Origin: Heliocidaris tuberculata
Taxonomy: Eukaryota; Echinodermata; Echinoidea; Camarodonta; Echinometridae
Length of the DNA: 64,000 nt
NCBI GenBank assembly: GCA_025618425.1
Contig: CM046851.1
Location: forward strand, 849,967-913,966
Reading direction: 5' to 3'
Both the position numbers and the translations under genes were made by a program. The notes beneath the pieces are model-generated. The model was given only the letters and a program-made list of their open reading frames with translations, did no database searches and was not told where the DNA came from. This document shows positions 43,040 to 52,100 of the stretch, one piece after another. How positions within the stretch are numbered: position 1 is the first letter of the stretch; every line of letters begins with the position of its first letter.

Positions 43040-44002
43040 TCAATTAATTAAATGGCCGTTTAGCACGGTTGTGTTAGCACGAATATATCGCCGGTGAGTG
43101 TTAGAAACCCACCGGCCCATATTTTGGATGCAAACATCAGGTACGCCCGCCATCGCGGCAGACGTTGCAGCCCCAATACGAAAGGAATGAGAGGAATAAA
43201 AGGCAACAGGTAAACCGATAAAGTTTATCACTCGCTTCAACTTTCCACTGAACTCATGCCTCGTTAACGGATGCGTGTCGAAATGCCGAAAAAAGGCGAC
43301 CCCAGTACCACTACGGATAGATAGGTAATCTTCCACGGCTCGTACTGGACACATGAGAGCCATGTCGTTGGGAGGAATTACAATGCGACACCCCCTCCCT
43401 GTTTGATCCGTTTTAGACCTACGAACTGTTACATGCAAGTTTCTGTTACTGTTTGTACCCCATATGTGAACGTCGTCCTGTGATAAGGGAAAGGGACCCC
43501 TTTTGGATTTTGCTGTGAACTCCCCCACCCGAAGAAAACCAAAAAACGCTACCAGAAATGCTGCTCGAAATAATGCCTGGTCGTAGGTACTCTCGCAAAC
43601 GTGTGAAATGGAATTGATAATTGATTTGAGAATGGGCAAAGTTATGGGACATCGTGTATCATGGCGGGCATTTCTGCGCCTACATCCGTCAACCAATCGA
43701 CGAATTACAAAACCGTTTGTTATATCGGGCCATCCTAATGCCTGCATACCGAAAGCTATACCAGAAATATATGTACTAATAGTTGCCCCTGCATAGCCAT
43801 GCCATGAAAGAAAAGATATAAATTGAGCGACTTGCTCAACATCTGGTTTAATACTTATATCGTAGTGATATCGCAACCTAAACTGCTGGAATGCAGACCA
43901 GGCTTTCTCGTAAGTAGAGTGAGTACTCGGCGCTCGAGATGCAAACAGGAGGCGATTCCTTTCTATAAGAAGCTCTGCCATAGATGGGTGGGTAGGTCGC
44001 AT
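43040..44002 (-). CDS. Ngaro tyrosine recombinase
   Basis: 320 residues, full length for this group. It cuts and joins DNA through a phosphotyrosine and is thought to integrate the circular cDNA. The N-terminal half (residues 15-110) is the SAM-like core-binding domain (STHSTYEKAWSAFQQFRLRY). The catalytic domain has Arg158 in FLRVGEF, Lys197 in VRRSKTDQ, His272-x-x-Arg275 in HSFRIGAATSAA, Trp298 in MGRW and the nucleophile Tyr306 in HRRYIR. The R-K-H-R-(H/W)-Y set is complete. The start ATG overlaps the end of the RT ORF by 40 bases in another frame, so it is probably made by reinitiation or from a separate message. TAA/TAG decay is absent. Confidence 0.9.
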   Translation of the reverse strand: MRPTHPSMAELLIERNRLLFASRAPSTHSTYEKAWSAFQQFRLRYHYDISIKPDVEQVAQFISFLSWHGYAGATISTYISGIAFGMQALGWPDITNGFVIRRLVDGCRRRNARHDTRCPITLPILKSIINSISHVCESTYDQALFRAAFLVAFFGFLRVGEFTAKSKRGPFPLSQDDVHIWGTNSNRNLHVTVRRSKTDQTGRGCRIVIPPNDMALMCPVRAVEDYLSIRSGTGVAFFRHFDTHPLTRHEFSGKLKRVINFIGLPVAFYSSHSFRIGAATSAAMAGVPDVCIQNMGRWVSNTHRRYIRANTTVLNGHLIN

Positions 44003-45516
44003 CCTAGCCGATCCGCGCCCGGCGCCAGGTGACGAAACCTGTCCATCTGAAAACGAGAGAGGGAGTCAGCTATTTCGTTGCGAGAGCCAGGCACATAGCG
44101 AGCTTTGAACAAAATATTGAACTTCAAGCAAAGCCCGACCAACCTTCTCACTAACTTCATGATGCGGGGGCACTTAGAGGTTTGGGAATTGACGACATGC
44201 ACGACAGTCTGGTTATCCGACCAGAATAGGACTCTGTTGTTAGCTAAATGCGCCCCCCACAGACGGATACCAGCGACGATCGGAAAGAGCTCCAAGAAGG
44301 CGATGGAGAATTTTCTATCCGAAATTTCCGCGGGCCATCTGCCCTGAGCCCACTTGTTCTGGAAGAAAATTCCAAAACCAATGCTAGCGGCTGCATCGGT
44401 GAAGAATTGAAATTGAGTATTCGTGAGCCAGTCGGGGTGTGAAAACATGACGCTACCATTGAACTCGGATAAAAACAAAGACCATGCTTGCATATCGGCC
44501 TTTGCCCCGAACGTTATGTGAATTCGGTGTTCCGGACGGCGGACCCCTCTTGTCAGATCGATAAGACGCCTAAGAAAGGCTCTCCCAGGAGCCACGGCTT
44601 TACACACAAAGTTAAGGCTGCCTATCAGCGATTGTAATTGCCTCAAAGTAAGTTTCTGCTGTGCCTCGAAATTACGCAACATTATCTGCAAGGTTTCTAC
44701 CTTTTGTCTTGGTACACGAACTCTGAGCGCCGCTGCATCGATTTCCAAACCCAAAAACGTGATAGTGGAAACAGGTCCCTCGGTTTTCTCGCTCGCTATT
44801 GGGACCCCAAAAGCTTCGCACATAGCCATGAAGTGTCGCATAGACGATTCGCACTCTTTCCGCGTCGCGCCCGCGAAGAAGAAATCGTCCAAGTAATGTA
44901 GGACCCGCTCAGTCCCGGCAACTTTACGACAACAAGACTCCAGAAATGTACTAAATCGCTCAAAGTGCGCACATGAGATTGAGCAGCCCATAGGCAAGCA
45001 CCTATCATAGTAATATTTGCCGTCCAAGCAAAAGCCGAGGAGTTCGAAATCCGAAGGGTGGACCGGCAGCAATCGAAAGGCCGATTTAATATCCGCCTTC
45101 CCCATAAGCGCTCTACGCCCAAGCTGTGAAATGAGATTCACAGCCTCATCAAACGAAGTGTATGACACGGAACACAGGTCCGAATCAATGAATTCATTGA
45201 CCGAGGACCCGCGAGGCGCCGACAGATGTTGAATAAGGCGAAATTCCCCAGGGGCCCGCTTGGGGACAAGCCCGATAGGCGAGCATCGAAAATTCGGAAA
45301 GGGTGGGGATTGAAAAGGACCAGAAATTCTGCCGAGGCTAATTTCTTTCTCAATTTTAGCTACTAAGATCTCTTTATGTTCACCGGCAGATTTTAGATTT
45401 CGCGACGACACGGGACGACGCGTACCAGTAAAACCAAGTGAAAAACCATATTGGAAACCTGAAATAAGCTGCGCAGCATCTTGACGATTGTTGTAGGTAC
45501 TCAGAAAAGGAAGCAT
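43963..45516 (-). CDS. Ngaro reverse transcriptase - RNase H
   Basis: 517 residues from the Met at 45516, which lies 11 bases after the gag stop. The frame is open further upstream to at least 45942, overlapping gag in the +1 frame, so frameshift synthesis is also possible. RT blocks: FRCSPIGLVPKRAPGEFRLI, MGKADIKSAFRLLPVHPSD, YYYDRCLPMGCSISCAHFE, catalytic YLDD at residues 208-211 (44884-44895) and TITFLGLEID. RNase H follows with Asp374 (FTDAAAS), Glu409 (FLELFPIV), Asp434 (WSDNQTVVHVVNS) and Asp484 (NEIADSLSR), a complete D-E-D-D set. It ends PTHLWQSFL. No integrase, protease or methyltransferase domain is present, as expected for Ngaro. Confidence 0.9.
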   Translation of the reverse strand: MLPFLSTYNNRQDAAQLISGFQYGFSLGFTGTRRPVSSRNLKSAGEHKEILVAKIEKEISLGRISGPFQSPPFPNFRCSPIGLVPKRAPGEFRLIQHLSAPRGSSVNEFIDSDLCSVSYTSFDEAVNLISQLGRRALMGKADIKSAFRLLPVHPSDFELLGFCLDGKYYYDRCLPMGCSISCAHFERFSTFLESCCRKVAGTERVLHYLDDFFFAGATRKECESSMRHFMAMCEAFGVPIASEKTEGPVSTITFLGLEIDAAALRVRVPRQKVETLQIMLRNFEAQQKLTLRQLQSLIGSLNFVCKAVAPGRAFLRRLIDLTRGVRRPEHRIHITFGAKADMQAWSLFLSEFNGSVMFSHPDWLTNTQFQFFTDAAASIGFGIFFQNKWAQGRWPAEISDRKFSIAFLELFPIVAGIRLWGAHLANNRVLFWSDNQTVVHVVNSQTSKCPRIMKLVRRLVGLCLKFNILFKARYVPGSRNEIADSLSRFQMDRFRHLAPGADRLGCDLPTHLWQSFL

Positions 45517-45526
45517 TCTTTTTAAG

Positions 45527-46585
45527 TTAATTGGCGTTCGGGCGAGCCCTTTGCCTCTTGTTTGGGGCACTGGTTTGCTTAGTGCATGAGCTGGAGCCGT
45601 GCGTGGTTGCCGCACAGTTTCCGCAGATGTGCGCATAGCGGCAGTTGGTACGGCTACATGACCCGGTGCCATTGAAAGCGAAGCAGAGCAAGGTGGGACG
45701 TGGGCCGACTCCACGGAGCGACCCATATTGCCGCGAGGGAAAACCGCGGCTCGACCCTCGGTCGTAAGGCCGAAAGGGCTGGCTGCGGGAGAGGGCAGGC
45801 GGGCCAGCAGGATTAACCGCTTGGCTCGATGTCGCGATTGTAAGCCATAACTCCGTATCAATAGTCGCCCACGATCGGTGTGGTTGCCGAGCTTGACGGA
45901 GGCGGAATTGCGCATCGTATGAGCGCCAATTATACCCCCCATACCGGACTATCGAACGCACGATATCCATGTATTTTAGCAACTCGCGCGCTCGCGCCGG
46001 GTGACGTTCTAAATAGATGGACGCAAAGACCAGAAAAGCAGACGTCCACTGCCCAATATCATAAATCACTTGAGCCTTGCTTTGCGGGCGCAAAACTACC
46101 GATGACCCCGCGGAACAAAAACTAAAAGTTTGAATCGAAGTGTCTTGGGCACTATCCCTTTTCAGCAAAAGACCCAACTCTATGAATTCCCCCCTCCAGA
46201 TCTTCTCCTTAATAGTAGCCGGTACCTCTCCGCCTAGCTCATCGCAAACACAGCTCAGCATAGCCGGCTGTGGAGAGAGGTCGATGCCCGAAGTAACAGG
46301 CAGTGAGTGGGCTGAAGGTGGAGGTGGGGAACGAACAGAATTAGGGGGAACATTTTCAAGAGTAGGACATGCGCCAGCATGCGTATTTATGGCATCGAGT
46401 GGGTTTACAAAGGGCCAAGGGGCCCCGATATTATTAGACTCACCGTTTCCTGACTCGCCTGGATCGACGTCATCGTCCAATACGACCGCGGCCGGAGGTG
46501 CTACATCATGTTCGTCCACATCCGACCTTCGAGAGCGTCGCGCCGCCGCCTTCCTGGTCGACTTTTGCTTCCCCTGCTTAGGCAT
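45527..46585 (-). CDS. Ngaro gag-like nucleocapsid protein
   Basis: 352 residues from MPKQGKQK; an upstream in-frame ATG at 46630 would add 15 non-basic residues and is less likely. The N-terminus is basic (KSTRKAAARRSRRS), then an acidic linker. A central helical part (about 120-250) contains IGQWTSAFLVFASIYLERHP. The C-terminus has two zinc-binding modules: CFAFNGTGSCSRTNCRYAH (C-x8-C-x4-C-x3-H, about residues 301-319) and CGNCAATTHGSSSC (C-x2-C-x5-H-x4-C). This layout matches gag of DIRS/Ngaro elements, presumed to package the RNA. It is the first gene of the element, just downstream of A1 and about 480 bases of leader. Confidence 0.85.
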   Translation of the reverse strand: MPKQGKQKSTRKAAARRSRRSDVDEHDVAPPAAVVLDDDVDPGESGNGESNNIGAPWPFVNPLDAINTHAGACPTLENVPPNSVRSPPPPSAHSLPVTSGIDLSPQPAMLSCVCDELGGEVPATIKEKIWRGEFIELGLLLKRDSAQDTSIQTFSFCSAGSSVVLRPQSKAQVIYDIGQWTSAFLVFASIYLERHPARARELLKYMDIVRSIVRYGGYNWRSYDAQFRLRQARQPHRSWATIDTELWLTIATSSQAVNPAGPPALSRSQPFRPYDRGSSRGFPSRQYGSLRGVGPRPTLLCFAFNGTGSCSRTNCRYAHICGNCAATTHGSSSCTKQTSAPNKRQRARPNAN

Positions 46586-47069
46586 TATACTCCAAGTAAA
46601 ACACCAACCCGGTCCAAAGGCCAAGATCACGAGGCAAGGAAATAGTTAGACGAATGTAGCTGATCAGTATTCCAAAAGAAATTCGCAGACAGGCATTCGA
46701 CGAAACTGAGTGCACGATCAGCAGCTATAGGCGAAGCGTTCTAGATACTATTGTTACATAAATCGTGGAACATGAAAAATTGCTGCAAACACACTCGTTC
46801 TAAAAGCTGTGTTGAAACACTGATTTAAATCCGAACCGCAAAGCGTTCTAAAATAAATGAATCAGTCAGCCTATGTACCGATTTCAGCTGCCAAGAAGAC
46901 CTGAACTCAAAACTTTGGTATTGAAGGAAAGGTACTAAAGCAACGATGATTCTACAAAAAACAAATTTATTGTACGAAAATTGGTAGTAGCAAGCAGGGA
47001 AAGTAAAAACATGCTACTCGAATAAGACCACGAAGAAAAGTGGGAGAGAAGTTGGAAATCTCCACCGCC
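46586..47069 (-). other. Ngaro 5' leader
   Basis: Non-coding stretch between A1 and gag. The phrase AAGCGTTCTA occurs at about 46734 and 46842. It presumably contains the promoter; no clear TATA box is assignable. Confidence 0.5.
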
Positions 47070-47218
47070 GAGCCTGGTTTGCATAACAAGCTCGTAAAAA
47101 GGGGGGAGCACCTGTTCCGCCCGGCCTTGGCGGGCGGGGGGACTTCCAACTTCATCCTTGGTGTCTAGACTTGGGATAACGGCTTATTAACGCATTTCAT
47201 ACGTTAAAAGGTATTATC
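47070..47218 (-). repeat. Ngaro terminal repeat A1
   Basis: 149 bp; reads identical to 41109-41257. It forms the 5' end of the element on the minus strand. The outside flank on the plus strand is AAATAAATATT. Confidence 0.88.
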
Positions 47219-47887
47219 AAATAAATATTTACTTTCTTGTATAAGGTACTAGTAATCTTTACATGATGATCAATATGTTTACCTGTAATCACTTATCCGA
47301 TGAACAAGATTAAATATAATATATTGCAGCATCAGATATATTTGTGTTGACTGCGTCTTCTCTTTGTACATCAACATTTAGCTCATACCACTCACACTTA
47401 TGCGAGGTTATTGGAGATAATTGTATGAGCTCATACAAACATATGACATTGATTGAGAGTTGTAGATTCGGAAGAAGCATATTCACGTTATGATTGATTA
47501 GTAGATATTAGTAACGCGGAATAAATTGAGTCTTCTTGTCATCTTCTTCTTCTTCTTCTTCTTCTTTTTTTTTTTTTTTTTTTTTTTTTTGCATCTAGCA
47601 GTTATTTGGTTTTGGCCTGGGCTATATTATTTTCCTTGTTGTGCAAGTTTGATCAGTAAAGTGATGTTGTTGTGTTTTTTTTTAAAGATGAATCGCCTAT
47701 GGAGTAGAATGCACTTGACTATGTCACTGAGAAAATTAATTATAATACTGGTCCTTTTCAAGAGAATGGATTTTTGTTCACATTGACTATATCGAAAAGA
47801 TGGGCGCTACATTCAAAATAATGAATTGGCATCGTTGCTAACATTATAATCTGTTATTATCACCATCAATATCGTTGTAAAGGATAT
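47219..47887. other. Upstream region of the TRPC-like gene
   Basis: AT-rich sequence with a (CTT)n/poly-T tract at 47545-47590. No promoter element could be assigned with confidence. The Ngaro element ends only 0.67 kb before the first coding exon. Confidence 0.4.
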
Positions 47888-48049
47888 ATGAACTCGACAA
47901 TGACTACCGAGAAGAAAACCAGTCAAGATCAGCTGCCGTCGCAGACCGAGAATAATGACGTGTTCTTTACGTCCGAAGAGGAGGCGCTCAAGGCCAGGGG
48001 GGTTGAGCAAAAGCTATTTGCTGCAATCGACGAAGGCGATCTAATAAAG
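47888..48049 (+). CDS. TRPC-like exon 1
   Basis: Residues 1-54, starting MNSTMTTEKKTSQ. The C-terminal part, EQKLFAAIDEGDLIK, is the first ankyrin helix and matches LNAVEKGDYxxVK of TRPC4/5. Donor AAG|GTAACA, phase 0. The ATG is the first in frame after upstream stops; a further 5' non-coding exon is possible. Confidence 0.8.
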
Positions 48050-49118
48050 GTAACAACCCTATCATTGGGATGTAAAATGGTAATTTGATTACAGTGAAAA
48101 ACTAAGAAAACAAAACAAAGGAAATACATTTTTCAGTAATGCGTGCAGGACATGTTTATTATAGTGTGATAAAGATCAACTCATTTGATAGTGGGCATCC
48201 ACGGAGATATTTAAAAATGTATGACAATGATCTCCTATTTCAGAATATCAGCTGGTATTTTAAAATATATAAAGAAATTCATGATGTGCAGCTATTTCTT
48301 GTCACGGCCGGGGGACGCGACTAGACTTTGCCATTTGTTGCTGTGCAATCTTCAAAATTTCCGCCGCCAATGCATAAAATTGGATTACGAAAGATGTTCA
48401 TACATTGTTTATTAACATTTGATTAGAAAATATTTTCACACATTTTAAAGTACTATTACACACATCTGAAGGATTTTAAATCAACATTCTTCATGTTCTT
48501 CACTATGTAATTGAATGTTTTGAGTCATATATCTGACATGTCTGAGCATGCATCACCGACAAACGTATTTCTCTGAGAATTGTATAACTTTCTACAAGAA
48601 AATAAGAAAATCATAGATATTTATGTTTACAAGTTTTACATTTTCTGAAATGAAGCATGATAACTGTTTGTAAATCATCTTAAATCCACCTACGTCGGTC
48701 TTCCTGAATCTTTAGTTCCATATATTCTTTCAACTCAAATGTGCATGTTTGTTTTTTCTAATCATTTTGATAGCTAGATAAAATGATTTCTATCATTTCT
48801 GAAGCATTACAATCTTTATTGCTTTATAAAAGTCTCTTTTCGGATGATTAGATTGATAACATCCATTTTTCTCTTTGATAGAATGTTTCTATTCAAATAA
48901 ATATTTCAAATCAGTGCAGATCAAAACATGGGAACCTTTAGAGACTTGTTTAACTAATCGAACTTATTTTATCTTTAAGCATTATGTAGACATATAAGGA
49001 TGAGTAGGTCCAATGAAATAATCAATCTATAAACCTTAAGATTTTTAATACTGCTTGAATATCGTCATGTTAGTAACCAGAAATATCGAATATGATGAAT
49101 TCACAACATTTAAGTATG

Positions 49119-49154
<36 letters not shown>

Positions 49155-52100
49155 GATATTAGAAAAGTTCTGATTATAAAACAATCAGGCATTTATGAAT
49201 AAATATTAATTTTGCTTAAATCATTGTTATCATTGTGGTTCTATAGGTGGACGATATATTAAGAGAAATATCAGCCAGTAGGTCTAGCTTGGACATAAGA
49301 GATGAGGATGGTTTGAGCACGTACTCACATGCAATCGGCGAAGGGTTTGCACGTAAGTCATAATTCATCGATTTATTTTATATCAAATTCATTATTCACT
49401 TTTTATGGATTGTATCATTCATTTTATCAAGATACTTCATTCGGAAGGACTGTAATAGAGAATGGAGATTATCGAATTTAAGAATAATCGTGCGAAGTAT
49501 CATGATGCATGAGTATTATAATGACACTTCTGAAATTTATACTATCATTTTTATTTGTTCAACTAATTTTTGCGGGAGGGGGGGGGGGGGGGTGTAACGC
49601 AAAAGCAACCCAAAGCGTTATTGATCGCAAGTTTGTTTATATCGTAGTTCATTGCCCCTTAAAATGTTCAGTTACCATTATTTGGTATAAACTATCTATG
49701 TAAAAATGGATACTGACGTATAAAAAAAGCAAACGAAGTATTTTTGAAACCGAAAATCAAATCTGTTCTTTGATATAAAATCCGCATTAACAATTAAGAA
49801 AATAATCATTTCGATTATTTTGAATTTTACAGATACTAGACACGAAACAGAACACTCTTCTATCAAAAAACGAGTTCAAACATTCTGACCAATTTCTAAA
49901 AAAGGGAATTTAGGTTTTTTTAAAATGCAGGTAAAATGCAATACACGCTATTTCCCATAAAACAACATTGTTATGATCGAACTAACTGTGAAGGGCTTTT
50001 TTTTTTCTACTACTGTTACTTGCCGAGCAATCAATGTTTGGCCAAGGATTCACCCCCTTGGTTTGGCCTCGAACGACTTTCCTTTCCTTTTTTTCACTTT
50101 TTGTATATGTGTTGTGATCTGTAACCATGGTTGTATAACATTAACTGTTCGAAATATTCCTAATCACAACGAAATCTAGTGTTATTATGCCCCATGCAAA
50201 TAACCGTATACAATATGTCTACTCAAGCCAGTTGGCATTTAAATGGTGTCCTTCCTGGGCTATATACCGTTCTTCACAAAGCATGCGAGGTCGAGGTGTT
50301 TGGGGAGAATACCATTATTCTGTAGAGGAAGGATGTGGAGTGTTGGAGTGTGAAAGAGAAGTATATAGATATGTGGGGTGTAGGAATAGATAGCGACAAA
50401 GAGAAAGAGAGAGAGAGAGGGAAAAAGAAAGAGAGAGAGAGGGGGGGGGGGGGGAAGAGTGACGAAAAATATCACGAACATACACAATGGCTATCGTCCC
50501 ATAGTCTGTGTACTCCGGAGTGGATGGAAAAATATATGTATGTAATATTAGATTGACGGTGGTTTGATGGTTTATTTTACCTGACTGCTAAGAAATCATG
50601 TTTATGCTTGTAAGTAAGTAACCAGGGGAACGACGGCTTTGAGTCATCTCCTATAGGGACGTGGTAATGAGGATTAATGCCTTACCAAAGGGCACTAGTG
50701 CATCTACTTGATTTTCGAACCCGGGTCCTCCCAGTTACGAGACCACTGCTCTACCACTGATATCCCTATCATGTTGATCTTCATTTCTGTTATGATAGAA
50801 ACTGATGTTATCCTTAAAGAGGGCGATTCTTTTAATAATGTTCTCTCATTCTTTGTTTTTGGTCTTTAATGTAAATCATTTTATTGTTGTTTTCCATCAG
50901 CTATCATTATAACACTGCTTCGCTACAACGTCCCACTCGGTGACGCTCTGCTCCGGGCATGCGCCGCATCTTTCGAAGAGGCGGTCAAGATCATCATCAA
51001 GCATGCCAAGTCACTTTCTGATAAGGTAAGGAAAAGCAGAATGCTATCCGAGGCAAGCAGGGAGGGGTATGTGCCCCCGACAGATTATTGTTTTATGAGG
51101 AACAAAATGGGGAGAGAGTGAAAGAAAAAAAAAAGATAGAACAGACACATTCTAGACATGCTTGAGATCATTAGAAAAATTAGGTACAGGAAATGTAAAT
51201 GCTGTATTCAGACGACGTGTGTGTGTGTAATTGGGTTTTTACAGACGTGTATCAATCAGATATGATTAACGTCACCATCCGAAAGACGTGACTCAGTCTC
51301 GAACCTGGGTCCACTGAATCAGTTTATAACTTCCACTGTCAGCTGGATTACAGGCGCACGCCACAATGATTTTGGCTGTGCGTTTTTATAGGTAATAATT
51401 ATTTTGTATGATTTTTGTAAGCTTGATCGTTTGTCTCTTCACTGTTCATTGGTTGCGTGATGCACTTCCAAGCAGGCTGATGACATATGAAAGGACGACA
51501 CAGATAATATATCGTTGATCATGTTGTATGAGATGTCTCGACGAGTTAAAAAGTGCCATGCGCGTGAGGCACTCACTCTTTGAATCTAATAAGCATTATT
51601 AGAAGCATGGAAGATTTCATGATAAAAACACCACCTGAGAAAACGAGACGCTACATAAATGACTTATTCAAAGGCGACAACAAAATTCAGACAATGGTTT
51701 CAGTCAGAGTGATTAATGACGTTCCAATCCTCTTTTTCCACTCTGTTGTAAATTAAATCTGTTAAATTTATATTTTTGATTAATTTTCAGGAGAGACGAA
51801 ACATTATGGAATGTGGCAGCGACAATGATGACTTCCCCAAAGCAATGACTCCACTCAAGATGGCTGCCATTCGAAACAACTTCGTCATCGTCCAGGTGAA
51901 AAAAATTAGACGCATCTCATTCCAACACTTTTAAGAGAAGGTTAAGTTCTGGGAAAGATGAAAATAATTTGTGAGCTTTCTCATTCCTTTTACGTCAGTT
52001 TGGAAGAATATCATAAGTATAAATGTCCCCTTAAAATGTTTGCCCTTCAAATTCCCTTGTATTCGAAATATGACGAGAAGTAGCTGAAGTGTTCGGGCCG

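Larger units (their letters stand above)
41022..47218 (-). mobile_element. Ngaro-type tyrosine-recombinase retrotransposon, apparently complete
   Basis: Read on the minus strand, the order is terminal repeat A1 (47218-47070), gag, RT-RNase H, tyrosine recombinase, a 1.7 kb non-coding part, then B1 (41338-41252), A2 (41257-41109) and B2 (41108-41022). A1 equals A2 over 149 bp and B1 equals B2 over 87 bp, with no difference that I can find. This A1-ORFs-B1-A2-B2 arrangement of split direct repeats is the signature of Ngaro elements of the DIRS order. These integrate by a recombinase instead of a DDE integrase and leave no target duplication. There is no methyltransferase domain, unlike DIRS1. 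All three ORFs are open, so the copy is young and possibly autonomous. Confidence 0.9.

Noticed and set aside
44105..46649. Plus-strand frames of 60-169 codons across the Ngaro genes
   Set aside because: Shadow frames opposite well-supported minus-strand genes.
41022..47218. LTR retrotransposon or DIRS1-type element
   Set aside because: There is no DDE integrase or protease. The repeats are split and direct, not simple LTRs or inverted, and no methyltransferase domain is present, so Ngaro fits better.
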